41,710 bases of DNA, taken from positions 1 through 41,710 of the forward strand of contig JAJRQC010000004.1 in NCBI GenBank assembly GCA_024280455.1, given 5' to 3'. This stretch comes from Deltaproteobacteria bacterium. GTDB taxonomy: Bacteria; Desulfobacterota; Desulfobulbia; Desulfobulbales; Desulfobulbaceae. The position numbers and the translations under genes are program-made. Under the pieces are notes generated by a model. The model did no database searches and was not told where the DNA came from. It worked only from the letters and a program-made list of their open reading frames with translations. This document shows positions 16,188 to 25,420 of the stretch, piece by piece. The first letter of the stretch is position 1, and every line of letters starts with the position of its first letter.

Positions 16188-17547
16188 TGACGATCCGTCC
16201 ATTTTAAAACTGGCAAGCAGGTACCTTGAACGTTCCGGCTTCACAACCACCTCCTGCGCAACCCTGGCCGAGGGGAAACAGGCCGGGCACGTAGACGATT
16301 ACGACATAGTCCTGCTCGACGTCGACATGCCGGACGGCAACGGCCTTGATCTTATCCACTCCTTCCGCGCTCTGCCCTCGGAACCCGAGGTTATTATCCT
16401 CACCGGCAACGGGGTGGTTGACGGCGTGGCCAGAGCTATCAGAGAAGGGGCCTGGTCCTATATTGAAAAACAGAATTTCATCAAGGAAATCGACCTCAAC
16501 CTGACCCAGGCTCTCCAGTTTCGGGGGGAAAAACAGAAAATCAAGACAATACCGGTCTCTCTGCAGAGAAAGAATATTATCGGCACCAGTGATGCCCTGC
16601 AGAAATGCCTCGATCAGGTCGCCCTGGCCGCGCCTGCCGATGCCGGTGTCCTGATAACCGGTGAAACCGGTACCGGCAAGGAGCTCTTTGCCCAGGCCGT
16701 CCACAGCAACAGCGAACGCGCCGGTGGCAATTTCGTGGTTGTCGACTGTGCAGCACTCCCCGAAAACCTGTTTGAAAGTTTATTGTTTGGCCATATCAGG
16801 GGTGCGTTCACCGGCGCGGACTCAACCCGGGACGGACTGATCAGGGCTGCGGACGGCGGGACCCTCTTTCTTGATGAGGTGGGGGAGCTGCCTATGGAAA
16901 TACAGAAAAAATTTCTTCGGGTCGTCCAGGAACGTTCCTATCGGCGTATCGGCGAGGATACGGAACAGCAGAGCAACTTTCGCCTGGTTGCCGCCACCAA
17001 TCGTGATCTTGATCAGATGACACGGGACGGAACCTTTCGCAAGGACCTGCTCTTTCGCCTCCGCACCTTCACCATTGAACTGCCCCCTCTGCGTGAAAGG
17101 ATGGAGGATATTCGCCAACTGAGCAGAGCATTTGTCGGTCAGCTCTGCGACCGGTTTTCCATGGACGGCAAGGGTATCTCCCCCGATTTCTTCGACTGTC
17201 TTGCCGGTTACAACTGGCCGGGGAATGTACGGGAATTAAAACAAGTCATTGAGCAGGCCTTTGCCGGCGCCCGTTCCTTTCCCACCCTGTACGGGTACCA
17301 TCTGCCCGAACAGCTCCGTATCCTCCATACCCAGAATGGTCTCTCCAGCCAGGTGCCACCGGAACAAAACGGTGAACCATTCTCCGTGCGCACATGGCCC
17401 GAGTATAAAAAACAGTGTGAACAACACTATCTGAACGCCCTGATCAAAACCACCGCCGGTGATATTAAAGCATCCTGCCGTCTTTCAACGCTTTCAAGGG
17501 CCAGGCTTTACGAGCTCCTCAAGAAACACCAGATCCGGGTCTCGTAA
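16165..17547 (+). CDS. Sigma-54-dependent response regulator (NtrC family)
   Basis: 460 residues. The receiver has DDDPS near the start, phospho-acceptor Asp52 (VLLDVDMPDGNG) and EVIILTGNG. The AAA+ domain has Walker A GETGTGKE (166-173), the sigma-54 contact loop GAFTGA (213-218) intact, Walker B GGTLFLDEVGELP and the arginine-finger region FRKDLLFRLRTF. The C-terminus has a Fis-type helix-turn-helix (AGDIKASCRLSTLSRARLYELLKKHQI region). Unusually, the conserved receiver Lys falls in SYIEKQNF rather than a KP motif. Its start lies inside the upstream kinase gene. It should activate sigma-54 promoters; one candidate in the window is at 30322-30337, but a link between them is only a possibility. 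Confidence 0.94.
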   Translation: MTNILLVDDDPSILKLASRYLERSGFTTTSCATLAEGKQAGHVDDYDIVLLDVDMPDGNGLDLIHSFRALPSEPEVIILTGNGVVDGVARAIREGAWSYIEKQNFIKEIDLNLTQALQFRGEKQKIKTIPVSLQRKNIIGTSDALQKCLDQVALAAPADAGVLITGETGTGKELFAQAVHSNSERAGGNFVVVDCAALPENLFESLLFGHIRGAFTGADSTRDGLIRAADGGTLFLDEVGELPMEIQKKFLRVVQERSYRRIGEDTEQQSNFRLVAATNRDLDQMTRDGTFRKDLLFRLRTFTIELPPLRERMEDIRQLSRAFVGQLCDRFSMDGKGISPDFFDCLAGYNWPGNVRELKQVIEQAFAGARSFPTLYGYHLPEQLRILHTQNGLSSQVPPEQNGEPFSVRTWPEYKKQCEQHYLNALIKTTAGDIKASCRLSTLSRARLYELLKKHQIRVS

Positions 17548-17783
17548 CCTCCCTCCCCTGTCCGGACATTCGGACACAATCAGATTTTCCAGACAAAACA
17601 GGATTGCCGCCACAAGGAGCCCACCATCTCCAAACAGTCAACCTGTTGTTTTCATATAACTTTATTCCCAACTTTTTTCTAAAGCCATTAGGCATGCTTC
17701 CTGCAACTGATGGCAGAGATACATCTGTATGCAGAAATCAAGACACCCGGAATCCAGCTCAATGAATGAAATGGAGAATGCCC

Positions 17784-18242
17784 ATGCGACTTTTCTTTTA
17801 CGCAGCCCATCCTGCAGAGGCTGCAGATAAATATTATCACAAGTTAACAGCCGCACAGGATGTACCGGAATGCATCGAAATCCCTGCAGGCAGCCGGTTC
17901 AACACCCCGGCGGCATTTCAGCTCTCAAGCGGAGATGTTCTCCTGCTCTTTGCACAAGATGCGGCCGACATACGGCACCTGCTGGACCTTGTCGATGACC
18001 TGGAAGATTTCCAGGTCATCCTCCTTCTCGAACGAGTAAGCCCTGCCATGCTGGACATGGGGTATACCCTGTGTCCACGGTTTGCCTGCCAGGGCGACCG
18101 GGACATCCCTCTCCTGCAACAACTGCTTACCAAAATGTTTACTCCTCCGTCACGACCGGCCTGTAGAGAAGGACCCAGCCGCCCAAGGGACCTGCCTATC
18201 CAGCGTGACAAGATGAAACCGCCCGAAAACAAATCTCAGTAA
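17784..18242 (+). CDS. Unknown 152-residue protein in the signalling cluster
   Basis: No family recognised. The N-terminal 115 residues alternate hydrophobic strands and helices ([30 protein letters not shown]) in a pattern like a flavodoxin or receiver fold, but no phospho-acceptor Asp in the expected place is visible. The last 35 residues are rich in Pro, Arg and Lys and probably disordered. GGAG lies 7 bases before the chosen ATG; an ATG six codons upstream is less well placed. It sits 236 bases after the sigma-54 regulator and 25 bases before the chemoreceptor gene, so it is probably co-transcribed with the latter. Confidence 0.65.
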   Translation: MRLFFYAAHPAEAADKYYHKLTAAQDVPECIEIPAGSRFNTPAAFQLSSGDVLLLFAQDAADIRHLLDLVDDLEDFQVILLLERVSPAMLDMGYTLCPRFACQGDRDIPLLQQLLTKMFTPPSRPACREGPSRPRDLPIQRDKMKPPENKSQ

Positions 18243-18267
18243 TACATCCGCTTACCAGGAGCCCCTT

Positions 18268-21258
18268 ATGAACGTGTTGAGCATATTCAAAAAGATAAAT
18301 GTTAAAATTATTACCGCCTTTCTTGCCATCGGCCTGATTCCGCTGGCGGTCAGCAGCTATTTCACCGCCTCAGAATCAGCCCAGGCCCTCAAGGAAGAGC
18401 GTTTTCACCAACTGCACAGCGTCCAGACCATCAAGCAAAAACAGATAGAAAATTTTTTCAACCAGCGCCGGGCCGACATGGCGGTGCTGATGGAAACGGT
18501 CGATCAATTCCGCCGGGGTGCCCTGCAATCCGTTGAGGCCGTACAACATAATAAAATCGCGGCCCTGCGTTTATTAACCGACCAGTGGTTCATTGATATT
18601 AAGGCCCAACAGAATCGATCGATCTGTACCAGGGGCATGGAACAGTATGAAAACTATCTTGCGACCGGGATCAAGTCTCCTGAGTATCAACGATTTGCAC
18701 AAATTATTGACGGCTTCGTCAAGGCTACCGGCTATTCCGATTTTCTGGTCATCAACATGGACGGCAGGATCGTGTACAGCCAGCAACATAGAGCGGATTA
18801 TGCAACCAACCTGACAACCGGTCCCTACAAAGATTCAGGTCTCGGCCGGGCCTTTGCCCGGGCAGGTAACGGGGAAACAGCCTTTGAAGATTTTTCGCCC
18901 TATGCGCCGGCAGAGAATGAACCGACAGCCTTTCTGGCCGCACCGATCCTCAAAGACAATCGTCGGCTCGGAGTGGTTGCCCTGCAGATCTCAACGGATA
19001 AGATTCAAGCTGTCATGGATGAGCGTACAGGGCTGGGTACAACCGGTGAGGCCTATCTGGTCGGCCCGGACAAACTGATGCGCTCCGACTCTTTTCGCGA
19101 TCCCGAGCATCACTCGTTCAAGACATCCTTCGCCGATCCGAAAAACGGCAGGGTGGATACCGAGGTCGTTACCCGGGCCCTGGCCGGAGAAGATGGAGCT
19201 GAGATCAGCCTCAACTATGCAGACCTGCCGGTGATATCCGCCTTCAAGCCCTTTACGGTCGGCGGTGTCTCCTGGGCTATGATTGTTGAACTCGAAGTGG
19301 CGGAGGCCCTCAACCCGGTGGATCAGGAGGGAAAGTCTTTTTATCAGAAATACATTGAAAAGTATGGCTACGATGAACTCTTTCTCATCCAGCCCAACGG
19401 GTATATCTTTTATACGGTCAACAGAGAGGCGGACTATCGAACCAACCTCCTCAGCGGCCGGTACAAAGACTCCAACCTTGGAGTGTTGTTTCGTAAAGTC
19501 CTGCAGAGCAAAGGATACGGGGTTGCCGATTTTGCTCCCTATTCCCCGCGCAACGATGAGCCTGCCGCCTTCATGGCCCGACCGATCCTTGACAAAGCCG
19601 ATGGCGAGCCGGACATGGTGGTGGCAATGGAACTCTCTCTAGATGCCATTAATACCATTATGCAGCAACGTGAAGGCATGGGTACAACAGGAGAGACATA
19701 TCTGGTCGGACCCGATATGCTGATGCGCTCAGACTCTTTTCTTGATCCGAAAAACCATTCGGTCAAGGCTTCTTTTAATAATCCCGACACCGGAAAAGTG
19801 GACACCGAGGCCTCTCGAGAGGCCCTGGCCGGTAAATCCGGCATGAAAATCATTACCGATTATAACGGTCAACAGGTTCTGTCGGCCTATGGCCCGGTCA
19901 AAGCCGGAGAAGTCACCTGGGCGTTGCTGGCGGAAATTGACAAATCCGAGGCCCTGGCTGCGGTAAAAAAAATCCGTAACCTTATCTTTTTCATCTCAAT
20001 TATCAGTGTCGCCGCCATCATTGCTGTGGCGCTGTTGATGCTGCAGGTTATTATGCGGCCGATCCGAACCGTGGTTGACAAACTGAAGACCCTGTCTCAG
20101 GGCGAGGGTGATTTGACCCAGCGTCTCCAGGTGGATTGTCCGGTCTGCAACGACATCATGAACTGCGACAAACCGGAGTGCAGGAGTTTCGGCAAAACAG
20201 GCAATACATGCTGGGAGGTTTCCGGCTCACTGTCTGAAAATCCGGACTGTACAAAGATAACCAGCGGCACCTACAAGAGCTGTGAAGAATGTAAAGTCTA
20301 CAGCATAGCCGTTTATGACGACCTGCAGGCCCTTTCCACTCATTTTAACAGTTTTGTCGTCAAGTTGCAGGTAATGTTCAAGGAAGTGGTCCAGGGCGTG
20401 GTAACCATGTCATCGGCAACCACCGAGCTCTCGGCCATCTCCGAACAAATGTCCAGTGGCGCAGCCACCGTTTCCGGCCAATCTGAAACCGTGGCCACGG
20501 CAGCTGAAGAGATGAGTATGAATATGGATTCCGTTGCTGCCGCCACCGAACAGGCAACGACTAATATCAATCTGGTTGCCTCTGCAGCCGAAGAGATGAG
20601 TGCAACCATTGCCCAGGTTGCCGACAATACTGAACAGGCCCGCTCGGTGACCGGTGAGGCGGTTGGAGAGGCGGCAAGCGCGTCGGAAAAAGTCCAGGAA
20701 CTCGGCGCAGCCGCCAAGGAAATAGGAAAAGTTACAGAAACTATAAATGAAATTTCCGACCAGACCAACCTGCTGGCCTTGAACGCGACCATTGAGGCCG
20801 CCCGGGCCGGAGAGGCCGGCAAAGGGTTTGCGGTGGTTGCAAATGAGATCAAAGAGCTGGCTAAACAAACCGCCGAGGCCACCGGAGAAATCCGGACCCG
20901 GATCGAAGGTATCCAGAGTTCCACGGCTGGAACCGTCAATCAGATTGAGCGGATATCCACAGTCATCAATACCATCAACCAGACAGTCACTGAAATTACC
21001 GGTGCAGTGGAAGAGCAGTCCAAGGCAACCGATGCGATTGCGGACAACGTTTCCCAGGCGGCTCAGGGGCTTGGTGAAGTCAATGAAAACGTTGCCCAGA
21101 GTGCAACCGTAACCTCGGAGATTGCCCGCGACATTACCGGGATCAGTCAGTCCGCCGGTGAAATGGCGACCAGCAGCGGCGAGGTTCAGGCCAGTGCGGC
21201 GGAGCTCTCCGAACTGGCTGAAAAGCTGAAAAACATGGTCGGCGGATTCAAACTGTAG
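18268..21258 (+). CDS. Chemoreceptor with tandem dCache domains and Cys-rich insert
   Basis: Methyl-accepting chemotaxis protein, 996 residues. Helix 1 (about 13-31) precedes a very large periplasmic region made of two homologous modules (about 154-350 and 367-565). Both contain matching segments ([20 protein letters not shown] and [34 protein letters not shown]). Helix 2 (about 572-596) leads to HAMP, then an insert with eight Cys (about 623-678; CPVC, CDKPEC, CWE, SCEEC) and the signalling domain (from about 711) with the hairpin tip [21 protein letters not shown]. No C-terminal CheR-binding pentapeptide. The Cys insert resembles 'CW'-type motifs in Desulfobacterota receptors and may bind metal or sense redox; that is inference. 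Ligand unknown. Confidence 0.92.
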   Translation: MNVLSIFKKINVKIITAFLAIGLIPLAVSSYFTASESAQALKEERFHQLHSVQTIKQKQIENFFNQRRADMAVLMETVDQFRRGALQSVEAVQHNKIAALRLLTDQWFIDIKAQQNRSICTRGMEQYENYLATGIKSPEYQRFAQIIDGFVKATGYSDFLVINMDGRIVYSQQHRADYATNLTTGPYKDSGLGRAFARAGNGETAFEDFSPYAPAENEPTAFLAAPILKDNRRLGVVALQISTDKIQAVMDERTGLGTTGEAYLVGPDKLMRSDSFRDPEHHSFKTSFADPKNGRVDTEVVTRALAGEDGAEISLNYADLPVISAFKPFTVGGVSWAMIVELEVAEALNPVDQEGKSFYQKYIEKYGYDELFLIQPNGYIFYTVNREADYRTNLLSGRYKDSNLGVLFRKVLQSKGYGVADFAPYSPRNDEPAAFMARPILDKADGEPDMVVAMELSLDAINTIMQQREGMGTTGETYLVGPDMLMRSDSFLDPKNHSVKASFNNPDTGKVDTEASREALAGKSGMKIITDYNGQQVLSAYGPVKAGEVTWALLAEIDKSEALAAVKKIRNLIFFISIISVAAIIAVALLMLQVIMRPIRTVVDKLKTLSQGEGDLTQRLQVDCPVCNDIMNCDKPECRSFGKTGNTCWEVSGSLSENPDCTKITSGTYKSCEECKVYSIAVYDDLQALSTHFNSFVVKLQVMFKEVVQGVVTMSSATTELSAISEQMSSGAATVSGQSETVATAAEEMSMNMDSVAAATEQATTNINLVASAAEEMSATIAQVADNTEQARSVTGEAVGEAASASEKVQELGAAAKEIGKVTETINEISDQTNLLALNATIEAARAGEAGKGFAVVANEIKELAKQTAEATGEIRTRIEGIQSSTAGTVNQIERISTVINTINQTVTEITGAVEEQSKATDAIADNVSQAAQGLGEVNENVAQSATVTSEIARDITGISQSAGEMATSSGEVQASAAELSELAEKLKNMVGGFKL

Positions 21259-21275
21259 ATTATTATTATTATTTT

Positions 21276-21310
21276 GGGGAGGGACATCCGGGATTCCCGG
21301 TCCCCTCCCC
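21276..21310. other. Strong GC-rich hairpin after the chemoreceptor gene
   Basis: GGGGAGGGAC and GTCCCCTCCCC pair around an inner CCGGGATTCCCGG palindrome, 18 bases past the stop codon. There is no T-run on its 3' side, and the ATTATTATT tract lies on the 5' side, so it is not a standard intrinsic terminator. It may still stop transcription or protect the 3' end. Confidence 0.45.
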
Positions 21311-21317
21311 GCTCCCC

Positions 21318-21486
21318 TGTACAAGGGATGCATTCCCATTTTGTTGCAAAGGCTAAGCAAGGCCCCGCTAAACATGAAGGCATAACCACTACCCGTCATC
21401 CCCGAGTGTTGTTATCGGGGATCCTGGGTGGTTGAAAAAAGTTGCATCTATGAGGGTGCGACAAAATGGGAATGCACCCCTGTACA
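21318..21486. repeat. 169-bp element with about 30-bp terminal inverted repeats
   Basis: The left end (21318-21348) starts TGTACAAGGGATGCATTCCC and continues ATTTTGTTGCA; the right end (21457-21486) is its reverse complement with two substitutions and one missing base. Inside lies a copy of the GGATCCCCGA hairpin repeat (21394-21424). No coding frame. This accounts for most of the 360-base gap before glgP. It is probably a MITE-type element; no target duplication was found. Confidence 0.65.
21394..21424. repeat. GGATCCCCGA hairpin repeat, copy B (inverted)
   Basis: Starts CGTCATCCCCGAGTGTTG and ends TCGGGGATCC, the reverse complement of copy C at 34663 with two differences in the loop region. 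Both stem arms (CCCCGA/TCGGGG) are kept. Confidence 0.7.
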
Positions 21487-21618
21487 AGTTCCCACCGACA
21501 GCACTGATTTCCACCAATTCAGCCACCCGGTTCAATTGGCCATGGACATCCCCGTCCAAGCGGCGTAGTATATTCACATTCTTCCTCCAATTCACTCCTG
21601 TCTGTTGCGAGGCCAGCC

Positions 21619-24096
21619 ATGCAGAACTCTCTGAACACACCCCTTCCTTACACCTCTATTTTCGGAAAAAATACGGTGGAACGGTTCAAGGAAACCATCA
21701 AGCATCACCTGCTCAGCTTTCAGGGCCGTGATCCGGAGCGGGCCGGCGACGATGACACCTACCGGGCTCTCTCCTATGCCCTGCGCGACCAGTTGATGGA
21801 AAAATGGATCAACACCCAGAAAACCTTTTACACCCAGAACAAAAAGCGGGTGTATTATTTATCTCTGGAGTTCCTGGTCGGCCGCTCGCTGGGCAATACC
21901 CTGATCAACATGGGGCTGATCGACGAGGTAACCGAGGCCCTGGAACAGCTCGGTTATGATCTGGAGGAGCTGCGGGAACGGGAAGAAGATGCTGCGCTGG
22001 GCAACGGTGGTCTGGGCAGGTTGGCCGCCTGTTTCATGGATTCGATTGCCACCATGAAAATCCCGGCCTATGGCTACGGCATCTGCTATGACTACGGCCT
22101 CTTTCACCAGAAGATCATCAACGGTTACCAGGTTGAAAGCCCGGATTCCTGGCTCCGTTTCGGCTCGCCCTGGATGTATGCACGGACCTCTTTTGTCTAT
22201 CCGGTCAAGTTCTATGGCCGGGTCACAAGCGCTCTTGATGAAAACGGCAACTACCGCGCGACCTGGATCGATACCGAGGTGGTCATGGCCATGGCCTGTG
22301 ATCTGCTGGTGCCCGGTTTCAACAACGACCATGTCATAAACATGCGGTTGTGGAAGGCCCGGGCCTCACGGGAACTGGATCTCTCCCATTTCAATGTCGG
22401 CGACTATATCGGCTCGGTCAACGACAAGGTCCGCTCGGAAACCCTGTCCAAGGTGCTCTACCCGTCCGATGAAATCCGCGAGGGTCAGGAACTGCGCCTC
22501 AAGCAGCAATATTTTTTCGTGGCTGCCACATTCTGCGACATCATGCGAAGATATACCAAGCATCACGAAGACTTTATCGATTTTCCAAATCAGGTGGCGG
22601 TTCAACTCAATGATACGCACCCGGCCATTGCCATTCCCGAACTGATGCGCCTGCTGCTGGACGAACACGGCCTGTCCTGGGAGCTGGCCTGGGACATCTG
22701 CGTCAAGACGTTTGGCTATACCAACCACACCCTGATGCCTGAAGCCCTGGAAACCTGGCCGGTGGAAATGCTCAGCCGGGTCCTGCCCCGCCATATGGAA
22801 ATAATTTTTGAGATAAATCGTCGATTCCTGGCGGAAGTAACCCTGAAATATCCGGGTAATGAGCAAAAAATCCGGGAGATATCCATTATTGCCGAAAACG
22901 ACATCACACGGGTACGGATGGCCAATCTGGCCATAATCGGCAGTCACTCGGTAAACGGGGTGGCAGCCCTGCACACCGAGCTCCTCAAAAACAATCTGTT
23001 CCACCATTTCCACGAGATGTATCCGGAGCGTTTAAATAACAAAACAAACGGTATCACGCCCAGACGCTGGCTGCTGAAATGCAATCCCGGCCTGGCCGGA
23101 TTAATCGGGGAAAAAATCGGTCTTGAATTCATCACCGATCTTGACCGGCTGCGTGATCTTGTGCCGTATGCCGATGATCCTGCATTTCAACAGAGATGGC
23201 AGCGGGTCAAACAGGAAAATAAAGAGCAGCTGGCAGCTTTGATCGACAAAAAATGCGGAATTATCGTTGACCCGGAATCCATGTTCGACATCCAGGTCAA
23301 ACGTATTCATGAATACAAGCGCCAACTGCTCAACGTTTTGCATGTGATCGCCCTCTACCACCGGCTCATCAGCCACCCCGAGGAACAGACCGCCCCGCGC
23401 ACCGTCATCTTTGCAGGTAAGGCGGCCCCGTCGTATGTGCGGGCCAAGCTGATCATCAAGCTGATCACCTCGGTAGCCGAGGTCGTCAACCGGGATCCGC
23501 GCATAGAAGGCAGGCTGAAAATGGCCTTTCTTCCCAACTACAACGTATCACTGGCTGAAAAAATCATGCCCGCAGCTGATCTCTCCGAACAGATATCCAC
23601 CGCCGGCACCGAGGCCTCCGGAACCGGAAACATGAAGTTTTCCTTAAACGGCGCCCTGACCGTCGGCACCCTGGACGGGGCAAATATAGAGATTCAGGAA
23701 GAGGTGGGAGCGGAGAATATTTTTATTTTCGGCATGACCGCAGAAGAGGTGGAATACGAAAAACTGCACAAGAGCCGCACCCCGTGGGAGATATATAACA
23801 GCAATCCTGATATTCACCGAATTATCGATGCGATCGGCAACGGCCTGTTCAGCGGCGGGGATACTGAACTTTTCCAGCCCATTGTCCGGGACCTGCTCAG
23901 TGAACAGGACCCCTACCTGCTGCTGCTGGACCTGGAGTCCTACCTGGACTGCCAGCAGACCATCGGCCGGGAATATCTGGACACCACCACCTGGACCAGA
24001 AAATCAATCCTCAACGTGGCCCGGATGGGAAAATTCAGCAGCGACCGCACCATCGGTGAATATGCCCGCGAGATCTGGGGTGTGGAACCGGGTTGA
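21619..24096 (+). CDS. glgP: Glycogen/starch phosphorylase
   Basis: Cytoplasmic enzyme that releases glucose 1-phosphate from glycogen or maltodextrin using phosphate. At 825 residues it is full length. The PLP-binding region EASGTGNMKFSLNGALTVGT puts the Schiff-base Lys at about residue 673. Other conserved parts are YYLSLEFLVGRSLGNTL, NGGLGRLAACFMDS, QLNDTHPAIAIPELMR, TNHTLMPEALE and NGITPRRWL. The start has only GAGG six bases upstream. It stands alone between a repeat-filled gap and a toxin-antitoxin pair, with no other glycogen gene in view, so its regulation cannot be read from context. Maltodextrin phosphorylase is an alternative substrate assignment. Confidence 0.94.
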   Translation: MQNSLNTPLPYTSIFGKNTVERFKETIKHHLLSFQGRDPERAGDDDTYRALSYALRDQLMEKWINTQKTFYTQNKKRVYYLSLEFLVGRSLGNTLINMGLIDEVTEALEQLGYDLEELREREEDAALGNGGLGRLAACFMDSIATMKIPAYGYGICYDYGLFHQKIINGYQVESPDSWLRFGSPWMYARTSFVYPVKFYGRVTSALDENGNYRATWIDTEVVMAMACDLLVPGFNNDHVINMRLWKARASRELDLSHFNVGDYIGSVNDKVRSETLSKVLYPSDEIREGQELRLKQQYFFVAATFCDIMRRYTKHHEDFIDFPNQVAVQLNDTHPAIAIPELMRLLLDEHGLSWELAWDICVKTFGYTNHTLMPEALETWPVEMLSRVLPRHMEIIFEINRRFLAEVTLKYPGNEQKIREISIIAENDITRVRMANLAIIGSHSVNGVAALHTELLKNNLFHHFHEMYPERLNNKTNGITPRRWLLKCNPGLAGLIGEKIGLEFITDLDRLRDLVPYADDPAFQQRWQRVKQENKEQLAALIDKKCGIIVDPESMFDIQVKRIHEYKRQLLNVLHVIALYHRLISHPEEQTAPRTVIFAGKAAPSYVRAKLIIKLITSVAEVVNRDPRIEGRLKMAFLPNYNVSLAEKIMPAADLSEQISTAGTEASGTGNMKFSLNGALTVGTLDGANIEIQEEVGAENIFIFGMTAEEVEYEKLHKSRTPWEIYNSNPDIHRIIDAIGNGLFSGGDTELFQPIVRDLLSEQDPYLLLLDLESYLDCQQTIGREYLDTTTWTRKSILNVARMGKFSSDRTIGEYAREIWGVEPG

Positions 24097-24163
24097 TGAT
24101 CTTTTCGTACCCCCCATGCCAGGTTGTATTGTGCGGGAACCTGAAAAAAAGGAATACCCATCG

Positions 24164-24192
24164 TTGCCCTTTTTCTCACAAGGCAGTATTGT
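24164..24192 (+). promoter_or_regulatory. Promoter of the toxin-antitoxin pair
   Basis: TTGCCC at 24164-24169 and TATTGT at 24187-24192 are 17 bases apart, a good sigma-70 arrangement. The -10 overlaps the palindrome at 24189-24209, so a protein bound there would block this promoter. Confidence 0.55.
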
Positions 24193-24209
24193 ATTCACTA
24201 TGAATACAA
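24189..24209. promoter_or_regulatory. Toxin-antitoxin operator palindrome
   Basis: TTGTATTC and GAATACAA are perfect 8-base inverted arms around ACTAT. A third half-site, GAATAC, follows at 24212-24217. Ribbon-helix-helix antitoxins typically bind such sites and repress their own operon. Confidence 0.65.
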
Positions 24210-24235
24210 GAGAATACACCTACCGGAGGCGTACA

Positions 24236-24475
24236 ATGAAGGCAACAACAATTAGAATGGACGATACGGTGCTTGATCGGGTTGACTCTATGGCTAAAAG
24301 TGTAAATCGATCTCGTACGTGGGTTATCAATCAGGCTGTTGAACGATTTTTAAGTTATGAAGAGTGGTTTGTCCAGGAAGTCCAATCAGGTATTGACGAA
24401 GTCGCTAATGGCGAAATTGCCTCTCGTGAAAAAGTTGAAGAACGTTTTGCCAAATGGGATGTGAATGCAGATTAG
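24236..24475 (+). CDS. Ribbon-helix-helix antitoxin (CopG/ParD-like)
   Basis: 79-residue antitoxin and probable autorepressor. The N-terminal strand ATTIRMDDTVLDRVD and the helix pair around VNRSRTWVINQAVERFL are a classic ribbon-helix-helix. The C-terminal half (FVQEVQSGIDEVANGEIASR) is the acidic toxin-binding tail seen in antitoxins of this type. The start is firm: GGAGG six bases before the ATG, with a promoter and operator just upstream. The longer open frame upstream lies in glgP and is not coding. It overlaps the toxin gene by 11 bases. The DNA is richer in A/T than glgP and orn on either side, which suggests acquisition by transfer. Confidence 0.88.
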   Translation: MKATTIRMDDTVLDRVDSMAKSVNRSRTWVINQAVERFLSYEEWFVQEVQSGIDEVANGEIASREKVEERFAKWDVNAD

Positions 24476-24749
24476 GTGGACCAATACGGCTCTTGACAAC
24501 CTGGACGATGCTGTAGAATACATTGCTGCGGATAATCCAGCGGCAGCAAAGAAGGTCGCTCAAAAAATCTGGAATTCCATACGGCTACTGAGATATCAAC
24601 CCGGCCTTGGCAGACTAGGTAGAGTTGCCGGTACCAGAGAGCTGGTTATCAGTGGATTGCCATATATTGTTCCATATATAGAAAAGGATGGAACGATTAT
24701 CATTTTGCGGATCATACACAGCTCGATACAGTGGCCTGATTCTTTTTAG
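24465..24749 (+). CDS. ParE/RelE-family toxin
   Basis: 94-residue toxin of the ParE/RelE fold. It shows WTNTALDNLDDAVEYIAADNPAAA at the N-terminus, the central GRLGRVAGTRELVISGLPYIV and the C-terminal strand IILRIIHSSIQWP; the His near the end is conserved in many members. ParE members poison DNA gyrase and RelE members cleave mRNA at the ribosome; GTRELVISGLPYIVPY with a C-terminal IIHSSIQWP is closer to ParE. The gene starts inside the antitoxin gene (translational coupling) and ends 14 bases before the convergent orn stop. Confidence 0.86.
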   Translation: MQIRWTNTALDNLDDAVEYIAADNPAAAKKVAQKIWNSIRLLRYQPGLGRLGRVAGTRELVISGLPYIVPYIEKDGTIIILRIIHSSIQWPDSF

Positions 24750-24763
24750 AGGAAAAAAATGAT

Positions 24764-25309
24764 TTACACCGTGAGCAGATGCTGCCGGTAATATTTCAGT
24801 TCTTCAATGGATTCCTTGATGTCATCCAGGGCCAGATGGGTGTTGTTCTTGGAAAAGCCGTCCATTATTTTGGGGGCCCAGCGCCGGGCCAGTTCTTTTA
24901 AGGTCGATACATCCAGGTTGCGGTAATGAAAAAACTCTTCCAGCTCCGGCATCAGACGGGCAAGAAATCTGCGGTCCTGGCAGATGGAGTTACCGCAGAT
25001 GGGTGAGGCCCCGGCCGGCACCCATTCTTTCAGAAAGGCAAGGGTCTGTTCTTCGGCCTGCGCCGGGGTGACCGATGTATTGCGAACCCGTTCCAGCAAA
25101 CCGGAATCGGTATGATGGGTGGTATTCCACTCATCCATCTGCAGGAGGATCTCTTTGGGCTGATGGATGGCCAGCACCGGCCCCTGGGCCAGGATGTCAA
25201 GCTCGGGTCCGGTGACAATGGTCGCTATTTCAATAATCTGGTCGCGGTCAGGATCCAGACCGGTCATTTCCAGGTCAATCCAGATCAGATTTTCTTCAGC
25301 GACAGGCAT
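24764..25309 (-). CDS. orn: Oligoribonuclease
   Basis: 3'-5' exonuclease that degrades 2-5 nt RNAs and pGpG, the product of cyclic di-GMP breakdown; essential in many bacteria. The DEDDh residues are visible: D and E in [12 protein letters not shown], the Asp in [11 protein letters not shown], and the C-terminal [14 protein letters not shown] block with His and Asp. [12 protein letters not shown] is also conserved. The start chosen (GGAG eight bases before the ATG) gives 181 residues, the same as E. coli Orn; an ATG 11 codons upstream is less likely. It follows the ParA-like gene on the same strand with a 111-base gap. Confidence 0.94.
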   Translation of the reverse strand: MPVAEENLIWIDLEMTGLDPDRDQIIEIATIVTGPELDILAQGPVLAIHQPKEILLQMDEWNTTHHTDSGLLERVRNTSVTPAQAEEQTLAFLKEWVPAGASPICGNSICQDRRFLARLMPELEEFFHYRNLDVSTLKELARRWAPKIMDGFSKNNTHLALDDIKESIEELKYYRQHLLTV

Positions 25310-25420
25310 GATAGAGTCTCCACATTTTTTGTATTTCACCACAGGGCATATAGCCTGATTTCATGTACCGAAAACCGGCATGCGGCCTGAAGCAGCATTC
25401 ATTGAATATTGATCGCTTAT

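Noticed and set aside
20410-21399. 329-residue open frame on the minus strand
   Set aside because: Lies opposite the chemoreceptor signalling domain; its Gly/Leu/Phe-rich repeats are the reverse of the receptor heptads.
24121-24150. Inverted CAGGTT/AACCTG followed by A7 after glgP, as a terminator
   Set aside because: The homopolymer is A, not T, on the glgP strand, and no gene on the other strand ends here.
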